From Ligustrum vulgare (Eukaryota; Streptophyta; Magnoliopsida; Lamiales; Oleaceae), in NCBI GenBank assembly GCA_963555705.1, contig OY743169.1, positions 48,658,124 through 48,722,123 of the forward strand: DNA of 64,000 nucleotides, given 5' to 3'. Positions 1-12,290 of this stretch are shown one piece after another. Both the position numbers and the translations under genes were made by a program. The notes beneath the pieces were generated by a model. That model was not told where the DNA came from. It made no database searches and saw only the letters and a list, made by a program, of their open reading frames with translations. Each line of letters opens with the position of its first letter. The first letter of the stretch is position 1.

Positions 1-700
1 TGGCTTGTGTGGTGGGTTTTCATTGGATTGGAGAGAAAGATAGGGGTCTAAAACTATAATCAAATTTTGGGGAAGTTAAAAACAAGAGCCCAGTCAAAGA
101 ACCAACTTTTATTGTCGGAAAATCAATGGATTCAACCAATATTGTTACCAAGACATCTCAATTCATAAAATAGAGAAGAAAATGTAAAAACTAGAAAGAA
201 AAATAAAGAAAAAACCAAAGAAATCGAAAGCCAAGAAAGGAAGACATACATGGACGACGGTGAAATGGTCGACGGTGGACGGTAGGATGTGTAAGTCGGA
301 GCAAGGATTGATGTCGCCGCTTGGGAAGAGACTGAGAGAGATGAGTTGGCTGTAGTTTGTTGCCCTAGGTCGGGATAGCTCCTCTTCCTTTCAACCATAT
401 TGCATTTTGGTCCAAAACGCGTCTTTTGGGTATTTTGAACACAAAACGCCCAAGAAAAAGTCGTTTTGGATTTAGTGTGTAATTGTTTTTTCTATTTTCG
501 AAAACTTGTTTTCCAAAATGTGTAAGTGAGCGTGCTTTGAGCGTTTTGGAAAACTAAAAACTAAAAACGACTCCAAAAGAGTAAAGAGAACATGCTCGTA
601 TTTTTTAGGCCATTATTACCTCTATACAAGCTCATTTCCCCCATATTAGAAAACCCTGAATCCTAAATCCTTAAGTCCGACTCTACCCTATTTCGAAGTG
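1..700. other. Unclassified AT-rich DNA, no supported gene
   Basis: No coding stretch here has family resemblance. Around 400-590 there are repeated imperfect direct and inverted copies of an AAAACG/CGTTTT-rich motif, which could be a worn miniature DNA transposon, but I found no paired terminal repeats or target duplication. Confidence 0.3.
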
Positions 701-721
701 AAATAGTTTGGAAAAATTGCC

Positions 722-898
722 ATGGATGATGGTGCTGCCGAAGTGGATGAATGCACAATGTGTATGCGTAGGAAGCTTGCTGCTACAAGGACTGTTTGGA
801 CGGAAAACAATCTCGATAAGAGGTTCTTGGTATGGAGTTTTTATGGTCGTATAGAGGCATGTGATTACTTCCAGTGGGTTAATCCTGAGTCCATCTAA
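722..898 (+). pseudogene. GRF-type zinc-finger mini-ORF (fragment)
   Basis: A 58-codon ORF starts with MDDGAAEVDECTMC and then carries TVWTENN, the block DKRF and CDYFQWVNPE. This is the spacing of plant GRF zinc fingers (Cys pair, WT..NPGRRF, C..F.W.DPE). The usual NPGRRF is degraded to NLDKRF and the third Cys region is altered, so zinc binding is doubtful. Downstream, in another frame (about 955-1060), a Leu/Val/Ile-rich stretch resembles the coiled-coil plus membrane tail that normally follows GRF domains in these small plant proteins. The ORF therefore looks cut short by a stop and a frameshift. Such proteins are multicopy in plants; no biochemical role can be assigned. It lies close to the MULE remnant on its right. 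Confidence 0.5.
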
Positions 899-1800
899 GA
901 TACAAGAGCGTCATCAACAGTCTCTTGCGAAATGTAAATCGAAGTGTTGAAGTAGAGAAATTGCAGACACAACTGTTTTACCATAGAATCTTGGTTGTTG
1001 TCATCGTGCTGGAGACACTTTTGAAACTCTTTTTTGATAGAGCATGCAGTATGATCCGTTGTAGACGATGGTAGTTACTTAATTTTATTTTTATATTTTG
1101 CTAGCTTGGTTTTGGGTTTAGGAAAGGGAAGCTACAAATGGTGTTTGTTAGGTGGTGGTTTATTTTGCTAGGAATCTTTTTTTAAATCTGCATTGTCTGT
1201 TAAGTGTTGTGTTTGTTAGGTGGTGTTCGATAGTGATGGTTTCAAGTAGTAATCTTATTTCTGTTATATTAAGTGAAATCAGGTGATAGTTGTGACATTA
1301 TTGGTTGAAGTGGAAATGTTTTTTGTTGTCTTCATTACTACTACCAATTTGTACAAAGAAAACATAAGGTAATGTACTTAAAAAACGAAAGGTAATTCAA
1401 ATTAAATAGTTTCATTATTAAAGAAACTAGACATAAACACTGTCAGATCATATTACAAAAATATTGTAATTTCTTCAAAAAGCTTCACTTGCAGATGCAC
1501 CTAAGATGGACACAAACATTGTAAGTTCCAAAAAGAATCACTTGAAGATGCTCCTAAGATTAGAGCTTGGGTTCTTTCTCCTAGGAGCAACAAAAGGCAT
1601 GGATCTCATCATTTTTTTCTTTGCATTGCTATCCAAGTCTTCATCTTTGACCATTCATCATTCTCCATCTCCTGCAAGTCATCCACCATATGTTCAAGAG
1701 ACATTTTTGTGTTTGATCTTCAAGCACATCAGCTGCATGAATCGCATGTGGGGTTTGTTCCGTTAATGATACCAAAAGATTGAGATGGCCCTAGTTCACG
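899..1800. other. Unclassified spacer; possible MULE 3' flank
   Basis: The stretch is AT-rich without a credible gene. Its right part probably contains the 3' end of the minus-strand MULE pseudogene that begins at 3161, but I could not place a stop codon or a terminal inverted repeat. Confidence 0.3.
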
Positions 1801-1829
1801 TGTTGGCATGAACTGTAATTAAGGTTCAA

Positions 1830-3161
1830 CATTTGCATTCTAATTGGCCATATGAATAGATCTTCTAGGCCCCATTTTACCCTATGAAATAATACCACCG
1901 AATTGTTAAATGTTACCCATGAAATAATTTATAACGTTGTTAATTGGATGAATACATACCATGGTTTGAGATGGTTGAGTTAAACTTTCATGTTATCCAC
2001 CAAGTGGTTCATTCTTTGCTTGTAAAAACCTGTCCTAGTGTGGTTCATCAGCTTTATAATGGTACCTCTTATTTTTCCCTCGCAAACCAAGCATCACTAT
2101 AAGTCATCATAATTCTACCAACTCTCTTCATCTTACTTGTCCCACCTTTGTGTTTGACTACAACTTCCTCAACTTGCATTCTCCTTTTTTTGTCTTCTTC
2201 ATCTCTTGGTCGATGGCCATCCAAGAAGCTTAAGAGGTTCAACTACAACTTGCTATTACAACTTCTTCCCATTTAGTGGCATCAAAAGATCTTCATAGCA
2301 TGCTAGGTACGTGCATGACTTGTAGAAATCATGTATGTGATAAAGTGTCTAGTACCTTTTCTCCAAAATTGCAGCACATGCATGTCCACATCAAATGCTA
2401 GTTAGTTCCACTTCCTACAAGTACATGCTCTAGCAGATATGTCAACCACAAACTCATCATTCTTTCTTCTAATATACAACTGTACTCCCCAGACCAATCA
2501 ACACCACTGTCTTCTACCACTTCCAATTTTTTCCAGTTTATCATGTATTTTTTGGTAAGTGGCCCAAACTACTCACAACATCTTGTCCCTTCGTGTTTGG
2601 ATTCTCTTCATTGTTTTAATATGCATGTCTATGAACATAGTTACAATTGAATTCTCCCTATCCTCTAACAAAACATTACTGAAACACTCACAAAGATTTT
2701 TCAACAATATATCACTTTTTACCTTGGTCATGAAATGAGACTTGCTCCATTCATTCATAGGCCTTTCTAACAACCACTCGCAACCTTTGGGACTTTCATT
2801 TTTTATTTGTTCCATCTAGAATAGGTAGTCAGTTATGGTAGTTGATTTGGAAGCCCTCCAAAGTAGCTCCTTCAAGTCTATCCCTTTAAAAAATTCTTAA
2901 AGGAATTTGTGTACATATGAAGGAAACAAAAACAATGTTTTGCATTGGGACACATATCCTCAACCACCTTCTGTAAACATTTCTGTCTATCACTCATAAA
3001 ATTCCACTCATTCATGTTAAAAATCCTCAATTCCTCACCAAGATATCTGATAAACCACCTACAACTAACTGTGTTTTCCTTCTCTTCAATAGCATATGCA
3101 AATGGATATATACATTCGTTTGCATCTAGGGAAATTGTAACTAGTATCTTCCCACCAAATG
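1830..3161 (-). pseudogene. MuDR/MULE transposase, C-terminal half (broken)
   Basis: Read on the minus strand from 3161, this continues the transposase started at 12290. Visible blocks are the DDE core (GGKILVTISLDANE, then a DMCPNAKHCF-like segment), the 80-residue stretch at 2573-2815 containing NEWSKSHFMTKVKSD and MIRRIQ-like KRIQTRRDKML, and a SWIM zinc finger around 2395-2450. In the finger, CTC and CGHACAAI lie in different frames with a stop between them. The gene is therefore inactive. The minus-strand reading frame runs off exactly at the border of the Athila-like element at 3162, and the matching upstream half resumes beyond 11366. This shows that the element inserted into the transposase exon. 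Family: Mutator-like, D-D-E transposase with SWIM finger. Confidence 0.8.
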
Positions 3162-4553
3162 TGATAAGTGCATTTGTGCACTTATTTAACTTCTAAAACT
3201 ATGTAATTGGATATCATTCTGTAGTGTTTCTGCTTAATTCATTTCATTTTTTTTTTGTTTCAATTATCAACCAAAATTCGAGAAAATTGATAAATTAAAG
3301 TAAATCAAGATCACTTGAATGCAATATGGACTAAAGTGTACATCGAGGAAGTGGACGAAAAGAACCGAGAACCAATCCAGAGCTAAACAGAAGAAAATTA
3401 GAGGTTTGGGGGACTAAATTGCATAAGACAAAGGACAAGGAATCAATCTGCAAAAAAGATGGATGATCAAAATCTAAGGAACGAAGATGATTCCCAAGCA
3501 ACCACCTAGTTTAAACCAAATGATTGACTAAGAGTTAAACTACTAGGCTGATCTTCACTTGACAAAACTAAGCAATCACTTAAGAAAATCTCTTGCCAAT
3601 ATTTTGTTTCTTTTTAAAACCCGAATTTGAAAGATTGTTTAGCTTGGAATAGGATTATACCCTATTATAAACAAACGAGGCACAAAATATAGAGTGTTAC
3701 AAGCCATTATCAAGAGGTAAACTTCAAGATTAGAGATCAAGACTCATATTAAGATTCATCTAACAACAATTCAAAATTCGACATTCATGTGATAAATCCT
3801 ATTGAGTCTTAATGGTTAATCCCAATCACGTTTCTAAGTTAAACTAATTTGAATTAGGATCGTGATGAAACGTTAATTCTAGATTATTTATTTTGGTTTT
3901 TGTTTACTTAAAAGACAATTTATTGGATATTGTAATTAATAGTATTATTTCTGTCATCTATAATTACGTGCAAAGTAATTGTATCATTTGTTGTGACGTG
4001 TTTTTAGATTCATATTACTGAAAATTTGTTAGACATATATTAATTGCCCTAAAGTCCAATAGGGGATAAAATTATACTGCTATACTTTATGTGGTCTCTG
4101 AGTTTCATAAATTTGTTAATGCTTTCTTCTATGTTTGCACTCATCATAGAAATACAAGAGGGTCACATATAAGAATATGTTTTAGTTCCACTCGAAAGAG
4201 GGTCTTAAAATTTTTTATGAACATTGATCTTCATTACCCAAAAATTGTTGTCAAACATATAAATCGAGATATATAAGATAGGATAAAGGTGAATTCTAGA
4301 TCCTAGCACTATTATCAAACATATAAAACAATACATTCTTTCAATTTTATTTGAATTTTCTTTCATATTTAATTTTTTATTTAGTTTAATTGTGATTCAT
4401 AATTCTCAACTTGAATATATATTACGCGTTCTGGTTAAGGTTAGTAATTTAGAAAATAAATTATCTTAATTCTTTTGGGTACGATATTTGGACTCATAAC
4501 TAATTTTACAATTTGTTCGATTTGTATACTTGTGATAGGGAAAACACGAAAGA
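3162..4553 (+). repeat. 5' LTR of the Athila-like element
   Basis: It starts TGATAAGTGC and shares its last ~800 bases with 9150-9486 plus 10953-11366. Examples are the shared runs around GACGTGTTTTTAGATTC and TAGATCCTAGCACTATTA. A TATA-like CTATTATAAAC lies near 3660. The end is placed at 4553, just before the degenerate primer-binding site. Confidence 0.65.
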
Positions 4554-4878
4554 AATTTTTTGCCCTGTTGCTAAGGATTATAGTTTATTCTAACTTTTAA
4601 GTTATCTAGTACTAATTTGAACATTATTTAATTTAATTTTATTTCAATTTCCTTCACTGCTTCTATTGTTTCTCCTTAGGTCTATATATGTCAAGTTCGA
4701 GATACAGTGATCTCATAGAAGGTGATCCAAAAATTGAACGCACATTCCTTCATGAAAAAGAGAAGTAAAAGAAACAGAAAATTAAAAATAGCAAGATGTG
4801 GCAAACGCACTTAACAACCTAGTGATACAAGTGAATGGCCCAGTTGATGATGATTGTTCACTAATATCTTGCGATGTG

Positions 4879-6375
4879 AGATATCTCCGCAAGTGTACGG
4901 GTCGTGAGAAGTAATAAAGTGGACCTAAGAGTCTGGATTATCGTCCCACGAGGACTGCAATTAATTATCGAAATATGTTAGTTCTAAACCTTATTTGAAT
5001 GAACAAAATAATTTGATGTTTGAAATTTAAAACAAAAAAATCAATTAAAGAATTAAATTGCTAAATTTGTTTTGTTTTTAAAAACGATTGTAAAATAGTT
5101 GAGATTTACGATTTCACCTAGCCAATTAAATTAACTTCAATTCCATGTTTTATTTCCTAATTATGTACTCGGTCGAATTTACTAATTTATATTGAAATTC
5201 CTCTCTCGAATTTAAATCAATTCTACCTACATAAGTCAACCATGTATCTCTACAGCGGGTCTGAATATTCCTTATCTAGATGCAATAAATACAAGAATTC
5301 ACACACGACCGCAATAATAACAAGAGTATATCTCTATCTCTCGTTCAATTATCGAATTTATTACCATGTTCTAAATTATTAACTCACCTCTCGGATTATG
5401 GAAATAATTCAATATATCATGAACTGGTGATCAAGCAATTCAAGCATTAAGAACAATAATAAATCAATACATGCAACTAAACATTAAAACAACGGAATTT
5501 GGAATTAAAATAATATAACTAGGCTACATCGTTCATCCCAATATAGAATTTAGTTACACATCATCATTAAAGAACAATAACAATAAAAATTAACGTTCAT
5601 TAAAAATAATATAAAGAATGGAACTCTTGCACCAAGTTTTGATTCTTCAATTATCTTCAATTCACGCCCCTTTGCGATGCTTGATTCCCCAAGAATTTGA
5701 TGTTGATTTCTCGATTGTGGCTCGTTCTTTAGAGAGGCAAATGTCTAGATCTCGTGCCTTTTATGTTGTATATATAGGTTTTGGAGAAACCCTAGGTCAA
5801 AAAGCCCAAAGCCTGTTAAAAATCGCGAGAAAAATCTGATCTGCGGCCCAGTCGAAAAGCCACGCGATCGCGTGGTTAACACCCTAGCGATCGCTTTAAC
5901 CACGCGATCGCGTGCTTGACCCTAAAACTCTCGGGTTAAGATTTTGCACCATCTCGCGATCGCTTGGTAAATAACCAGCGATTGTGACTTCGCTCTTTTC
6001 TCGGATGTACAAGTTAGTCCCTGACTTTTAATTGCACCTTCAGTCCTCAACTTTCAATTGTTGCACTTTAGTCCCCAAACTTTATCTTCTTCTCGATTTT
6101 CCCATTTAAGCTCTTAATTCATTCAATTAGGTCATCCAATCTCTGATTCGTTCATTTTGGCACATTGCCTCTTTCCGGTTGACGTCACCAACTCCTCACT
6201 TGTCCAATTTAGCAATCCAATTATGCGTTTTTCCCATTGATTTCATCATTCTTCATCTTTTGGGATATTTTCTGAAAAGTAAACGATAAACACAAGTTAA
6301 ATAGCAAATATTCCAAAACGACAATGATTACACCTAATTTAGACATACAAATAAGTGTATAAAATATACTTATCA
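4879..6375 (-). repeat. Solo LTR, TGATAAG family (copy 1, minus)
   Basis: On the minus strand it begins TGATAAGTATATTTTATACA at 6375 and ends after ACACTTGCGG near 4879. Flanks ATGTG (4874-4878) and ATGAC (6376-6380) are an imperfect target duplication. It sits inside Athila-like gag. A TATA box (CCTATATATA on minus) is near 5775. Just upstream of it in LTR sense is a cluster of GCGATCGC palindromes (5858-5985). The ORF at 5618-5839 lies wholly inside this LTR and is not a gene. Confidence 0.75.
5858..5985. repeat. GCGATCGC palindrome cluster in solo LTR copy 1
   Basis: Perfect palindromes CCACGCGATCGCGTGG (5860-5875), AGCGATCGCT (5886-5895), CACGCGATCGCGTG (5901-5914) and GCGATCGC (5956-5963) stand out in AT-rich DNA. 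A half-decayed AGCGATTG lies near 5978. Related LTRs carry different GC-rich palindromes at the equivalent place. Confidence 0.85.
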
Positions 6376-8270
6376 ATGACAAAGAGAAGTTGCTTGTGGA
6401 CGACACCATATGACTCTACTACTTCACATAGATTCCACAAGATAGATTGCTGGAGTGATTGGACATTATTGGAATGATTTGGCACAAACATTCTACACCA
6501 AGTTCTTTCCACCAGTCAAGATTGTAAAGCTTAAATATGACATATCCATATTCTAACAATATAACTCATAATCATTTGGTGAGACATGAAACATATTAAA
6601 AAATATGCTCAGAAAGTGTCCTCATCATAGGATCAGCAAGGGACTTTAGGTGCAATACTTCTATGCATGTCTTCTTCCTCAATGCAAAAATATGGTAGAT
6701 TCTTCATCTAGTGGTTCATTATCTACTAAAACTATTACTGGAGCTTTGGAACTTCTGAGAGGATGGCTTGAGGTAGACACTTATACAACATTATTAGCGA
6801 AGATAGAATCCTTGGTGACTAAGGTGAAAAGCAATTCTCAATCCATAAACATAGTGAAAAACTCAAATTTGAGGTGTGAGGGATTTGGGGTAAATCAAAA
6901 AACTTTGGACTGTCTCATTTTGTCACATTCGACAGAACAAGTAGGTTTTATCTAGAGAGGACAATGTCTGTAGTAGAATCCAAACTCAATCACGTATAAT
7001 TCGGCTTGGTGAAATCATCCAAATTTCTTATGGAGGGAGAATCTGAATAATGAAAGGCCTCGAGAGCTCAATTTCATCAAGAACAGAAAAAGTCCTCACT
7101 TGAAAATATATTCGGAAGTTTCATGGAAAATACTAAAATAATATATGGACAAAATTGATCAATTCATGAGGAAGACAGAGACCACTCTTCAAAACTAGCA
7201 GGTCTTAATAAAATAATATGGAGACAGAGGTGGGACATATGACACATATTTATAATTTAGAGCACCAAGTACATTACCCAGCATACACAGATGAGTCCCA
7301 AGGAATGGGTCGATGCCATTACAACAAAAAGTGGTGTTCGTTTTCCTGAAATCCATGTCAAGAGACGTCTGTAACTGATAAAGAAGAAGCATATGTAGAG
7401 AAGGAGCAAGAATAGGTTCAAGAAAAAAATTCTGAACTACAAATTGAATGGAATTAGGTCAATGCATAAAACAAAGGTACTATTAAATTAAACCATATGA
7501 CCTACTAGTACTTTTCCCACAAAGGTTGAAGAAATACAACAAAGATCAGCATTTTGATAAGTTCCTAAACATGCTCAAGAATTCCCACATAAATGTACCA
7601 TTCATAGATGCAATGAGATAGATCCCAAGATATTGGAAGATTCTTGAAAGACAAGATTTCCAAAAAGAAGAAGCTTGAGGAGTTAGAGACAATATCTTTG
7701 ACAGAGGAACGTAGTTCTATATTCTAAAATAAGTTACCACCCAAACTCTAAGATCCAGTTGAGTTTTTCTATCTCTTGCACTATTGGTGAATTAAATTTT
7801 GGTAAAGTTTCATGTTATCTTGGAGCAAGAGTCAATTTAATTTCCCTTTATGTCTACAGGAAACTTGGACAAGGGAAACCCAAACCCACGACTCTCATAT
7901 TTAAATTGGCTAATCATTCGATACGACATCCATGTAGAATCATCGAAGATGTTTTAGTTAAACTGGACAAAGTCATCTACCAGAATAATTTCATTATATT
8001 TGACATAGAAGAGGACAGTATGATGCCACTCATACTAGGTTGACTGCTTATTGTTACGTGATGAGCTTGATTAATGTAGAAAATGGAGAGGTCAATTTAA
8101 GGGTACACGATAAGCATGTGACTTTCAGCATAGACCAATAGCCAGATCCATATCCTCATTCTAAAAGCTTCTTCAAGGTAGAAGAGGTGTCACACAATAT
8201 GGGTCAGATTCTCGAGCATGAGATGAAAGCAAATGAAGGATCCAGAGATCAACTAGATGGTTGAGGTTTC

Positions 8271-9150
8271 ATAAAAGTGCAAAGGAAGAAGAATGTTTGC
8301 AAAGTTGAAAATTATAAGTAGTGCAAAGCTTCAACAAGCTGTTTCTGGCAACCTTAACAAAAATAGTAAAAAATCGAGTTCTAAACTCTAAATTGAGCGC
8401 CTATTGGGAGGAAATCTAATTTTCTTACCGTTTTATTCATTCTGCATTATTTACTGCATTGCACTTAGTTCTATGTATTACATTCATGTTTTGAAATTAA
8501 TTCACTTTCTTAGAGTTAGCAGTTCAATGTCATGATCATAACATCATTGAGGACTTGATTGCACGGGATGTAGTGCCCACCCACCCACACACACACCCCC
8601 CCATCAGGACCATCTCAGCCTCCTCTGCTAGACCGACCCCTGAAAAATACTTGATCCATTTTCTATGTATTTTATTTTTCCCCTGTTTTGGTCATACATT
8701 GGGGGCAATAAGATGTTCGAAGTTAGGGAGTAGTGCGGGTGTCGCCCTTCTAGTCTTTTGCTTCAGTCTCATTCATTTTTGGGCATGTATAATCTTTAAT
8801 TGAACTCTTTTGTTTTGTATAACTTAGCTATCTAGTTCATTCGCAATTTATTTCATTTATTCATTAGCATTTGGGAAAAATCATTTTAAAAATTAAAAAA
8901 AAAAAAAAAAAAAATTAGGCTAGGTTTGTTGACATTTTTTATTTTTTTTTTACGAAGGCTAGGTTAGTTGACATGCTTGCTGCCTATGATGATATCACAT
9001 TTGAATTAAATATTGCTTTAGAAAGAGTATTAGACATTATTTAAATGTATGCTTATCCGTGTTAGAATTTATGAGACTAATATAGCCAAAATATAATTAT
9101 TACTCGTGTGAGAATATACCTTACATATGTGGGATAATTTACTTATCCTA
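8271..9150 (+). other. 3' internal region of the Athila-like element
   Basis: Noncoding in appearance. It contains a block near 8370-8420 (AAATTGAGCGCCTATTGGGA) that recurs at 32500-32540, downstream of another Gypsy remnant, so it is a shared 3' internal segment of Tat/Athila-type elements. A poly-A run is at 8894-8914. Confidence 0.45.
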
Positions 9151-9486
9151 TTGAATCTTGTTATTTAATCCCAATCATATTTCTAGGCTAAACTAATTCG
9201 AGTTAGGATCGCGATGAAACGTTGTTCTATAATATTTGTTTTTTTTTTTTTATTTTATTAAAAGATAATTTATTGGTTTGAGTAATTAATACTATTATTT
9301 CTTGCATCAATAATTATGTGTGCAGTAATGGTATGATTTGTTGTGACGTGTTTTTAGATTCGAAAGACTGAAAAATTGTTAAACATGTATTAATTTCCAT
9401 AAAGTTCAATAGGAGGTAGAAATATACTATATATATTTTTTTTATCTCTGAGTGTTCATATATATGTTAATGTTTTCTTGTATGTT
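9150..9486 (+). repeat. 3' LTR of the Athila-like element, first part
   Basis: It matches 3800-4140 of the 5' LTR and is cut at 9486 by the solo LTR 9487-10947; the remainder is 10953-11366. The 5' portion of this LTR is not recognisable. Confidence 0.6.
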
Positions 9487-10947
9487 TGATAAGTGCATTT
9501 TATACACTTATCTATATATCTAAAGCGGAATAAATTATTGTCATTCTTGGATAATTACTGTATAATTGCTTTATATTTGTTTACATTATAGGAAATTTCC
9601 CAAACATGGAAGAATGAAGCAAGAAAATGGAATAATGCACATTTAGAATTTAATTGGAGCTAAAAAGAAAAAATTGGGTGTTGTTTCTCAACCGGGAATT
9701 CTAAGGAGAGCTAAGTGGAAGAAATTAGAATTTGACATCTTAATTGAAGATGAATCGAAGTTTGGAAAAATAATTGAAGTGTTTGGAAAGTTTAGGGGCT
9801 TAATTGTTGCAATCAGAAGATGAAGGATTCACATGTAAATAAAATGCAGAGACCTACTTAAATGCACCTGGGAAAGATGAAATTGCACTGAATAATTTGT
9901 ACTGTACGGCCACAGCTTCTCAACCTAGTGGCCACGTGATAATTGCAAAATTTACAAAACCGTTTGTATTGTGCGGCCGCGCAGTAGTCCAGCCTAGCGG
10001 GAGAAAAGCCCATACGCATTTTTTAAAGTTGTTCTTATCTAGGTTTAGGGGAAAATCTTTATAAGATATTCTTTATGCACAAAAGAGGACCTTTGCACTC
10101 ATATTCAAGAGACACAATTCAAGGTTCTATCATCAAGATCTTGGAGGCCTTTTTGGAGGCAAAGGCGTGAGGATAGAAAGCAAGCAAAGGGATAACTTCT
10201 TGGTGCAAGAGTTTTCTTCTTTGTTATTTTTACTTACTCATGATGTCTAGTTTAGTTTATTAATGCGCTTTGATTGTTTTAATTATGAGTAGCTAAATGA
10301 TTTGTTGGGATTAACGATGTAGAGTAATTTTACACTTTTAGTTGTATTGTTCAAGTTTTACGTATTGATTACATGTGTATGATTTTATTTTGTGATTAAT
10401 GCATGAATTAATTGGCCACTAATTCATTGATTCATGGATCATTTTAATAATTCGAGAGGTGAGTTAATGATCTAGATCTAGGAATAAAACCCAATAATTG
10501 AACGAGTGATAGAGATATACACTTATTGTTATTGCGGTCTTGATTGAGTTATTGTGTTTCATGCACCTAATTATTACAACATACTGTCTAGAAATATAGT
10601 TGACTAATTTGGTAATATTGATTTATACCCGAGAGAGGAATTTCATGTGCATAAGTGAGCTTGACCGATCACATAAAACTTAAATGGTGTGATTAAAGGT
10701 ATTGACTACGTGAAATCGTGAAATCTCAATCTTTCATTCATTGATTTAAAAATATTTTTTTAATTGTTTACTTGCTTTAAGTTAGTATTTAATTCATCAA
10801 AATTCTCAAACATTTGTCTTTCAAATAAAGTGAAATTGAAACATCTTTGGTAATTAGTCATAATCCTCGTGGGAATGATCACTCGGACTCAAAAAATCCA
10901 CTTTACTACTTGGATGCGATATCGTACACTTGCGATTTAGCACATAA
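9487..10947 (+). repeat. Solo LTR, TGATAAG family (copy 2), perfect 5-bp TSD
   Basis: Begins TGATAAGTGCATTTTATACA, ends ...ACACTTGCGATTTAGCACATAA, 1461 bp. It is flanked by ATGTT at 9482-9486 and 10948-10952. Removing it restores the uninterrupted sequence seen in the 5' LTR at about 4131-4160, which proves insertion into the Athila 3' LTR. A GC-rich palindromic stretch with GTGGCCAC and GCGGCCGC is at 9905-9985, and a TTTATAAGA TATA-like box follows near 10058. Confidence 0.85.
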
Positions 10948-10952
10948 ATGTT

Positions 10953-11366
10953 CGCACCGTCATAGAAATATTGTCTTATCATATATAGAATTAGATTTTA
11001 ATTCCACTCGAAACAGGGTCTTAAATAATTTAGGAACATCGATCTTCATTATCGAGAAATTGTTGTCAATTATATAAACTGAGATTTCTAAGATAGAATA
11101 AAGGTGGATTCTAGATCCTAGCACTATTACCAAAAAAAAAAAAATCTTTCCATTTGATTGCATTAGTTGAATTTTCTTACATAATTAAATTGTGTTATTT
11201 AGTTTAATTTTGATTCACAATTCTCAACTTGAATATTACGCATTTTTGTTAAGATTAGGAATTAAAAAAATAATCATCTCAATCATTGTGGGTATGATAC
11301 TTGAACTTATAATTTATATTACTATTTGTTCGACTCGTACACTTGCGGTAGAGAAAACACGCAATA
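10953..11366 (+). repeat. 3' LTR of the Athila-like element, second part
   Basis: It continues from 9486 after the solo LTR and ends ...ACACTTGCGGTAGAGAAAAC plus a few bases. It is collinear with 4150-4553 of the 5' LTR. The small ORFs inside it are not genes. Confidence 0.65.
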
Positions 11367-11371
11367 AAACA

Positions 11372-12290
11372 TACCCTTCATAAACCACCCATCCAGAAAA
11401 AGTAGTTGCCTACATCCTTCAATAAATCCATTCTTACAAGAATCTTGACAAATATACACACTAAAATTTTGATTCATGCACTCCAATCCTATGAGTGGGG
11501 CTTTGGATTTGTCTTCATCAACTCGTCAGTAAAGCTCTTTAGCAAACCACAATGATGATCATTGGTTCTTTCAATAAGTATCTGAGCCCATCTCCAAGCC
11601 CTACATGCAGCCAATCTTCCAATATCTAACTTCAAATCATCACTCACCCTCTTCCTATTTAACTTCATCTTCCAATCAAGTTAAATGCAAAAGGTTTCCA
11701 AGTTTCACTCAGCCACATACTTGGCGGTACAATGTCCATTTGTACAATCTCTAACGTAGTTGTGGATGGGATTGTATGATTTTACTTGTATGCATTTCAA
11801 CTTACTGTTTTTAGATGCCCAAATCCTCAAACTACACTCATTTGAAAATTGCATGTCTTATGTTTTCATCATTCGTTTTCATTTTCAAATTGCACCTACT
11901 AGCTACGTTAGCCTTCCTAAGCTGTAGCACGTCACGAAATGTCTTCCCAACCTCGAACCGAGGATCCCAAATCTCTTTCTCCTCATTAAATACATGGAAC
12001 CTAATGTTCCTTCATCTCCCAACGAGCAGTCAATGTTGAATTTCTTCGACGATGGATTATATTCTAGATCAGATTCACTTTCCTCTCCAATTGCATTTGC
12101 ATTTTCCTCTTCAACTACCGGGTCAAAGTTCAACTCAACTGAAACATGCTCTGAAGCATTATCGTCATACTAAAAGTCACTGTCACTCATATTGTCTTCG
12201 AGGTCAGTGAACTCTACAACAGACTCTTCCTCTTCATCTTCCTCTTTGTCAGGTTCTAAAGTGTAGTTTATATGTAAGAAACTTAATGGT
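11372..12290 (-). pseudogene. MuDR/MULE transposase, N-terminal half (broken)
   Basis: Minus-strand reading from about 12290 gives an acidic N-terminus (EEDEEEESVVEFTDLEDN, then SDSDF). Next come a MuDR N-terminal domain (PRFEVGKTFRDVLQLRKANV, LRIWAS-like, IQVKSYNPIHN, CTNGHCTAKYVAE) and the start of the core (LDIGRLAACRAWRWA, then LLKSFTDELMKTNPKP). The frame reaches DGWFMKG and then meets the Athila-like LTR border; the next residues (GGKILVTIS) are found at 3161 downward. Several frameshifts and stops occur within, including in the MuDR domain. This is the older host of the 8.2-kb insertion. Confidence 0.75.

Larger units (their letters stand above)
4688..8270 (+). pseudogene. Gypsy gag-protease remnant (Athila/Tat type)
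   Basis: Gag begins with ATG at 4688 (MSSSRYSDLIEGDPKIERTF) and soon meets stops. It is interrupted by the solo LTR 4879-6375 and resumes after 6380. At 6650-6770 is a block matching Athila/Tat gag (MVDSSSSGSLSTKT, then ALELL). The protease domain is at 7759-8043: CTIGELNFGK, then NLISLYVYRKLGQGKPKPTT, then IIEDVLVKLDK, then MMPLILG. In this family the active site reads C-D-L-G-A; here it reads C-Y-L-G-A, so the catalytic Asp has become Tyr. Family-like sequence continues to about 8270 with stops. The protein is dead. Confidence 0.65.
3162..11366 (+). mobile_element. Athila/Tat-like Gypsy element, degraded, with two later solo-LTR insertions
   Basis: An LTR beginning TGATAAGTGC (3162) is followed by a primer-binding-like block (about 4555-4580, a worn version of the plant Athila/Tat GGCGCCGTTGCC site), gag and protease remnants, and a second related LTR ending near 11366. 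The host sequence on both sides is one MULE transposase exon. Flanking 5-mers are AAATG (3157-3161) and AAACA (11367-11371), a plausible eroded target duplication. Two solo LTRs of another family (4879-6375 minus, 9487-10947 plus) inserted later. No reverse transcriptase or integrase coding is seen, so the internal pol region is deleted. Confidence 0.7.

Noticed and set aside
8894..8914. Long A-run as a possible retro-copied poly(A) tail
   Set aside because: It sits inside the Athila-like 3' internal region with no adjoining processed gene.
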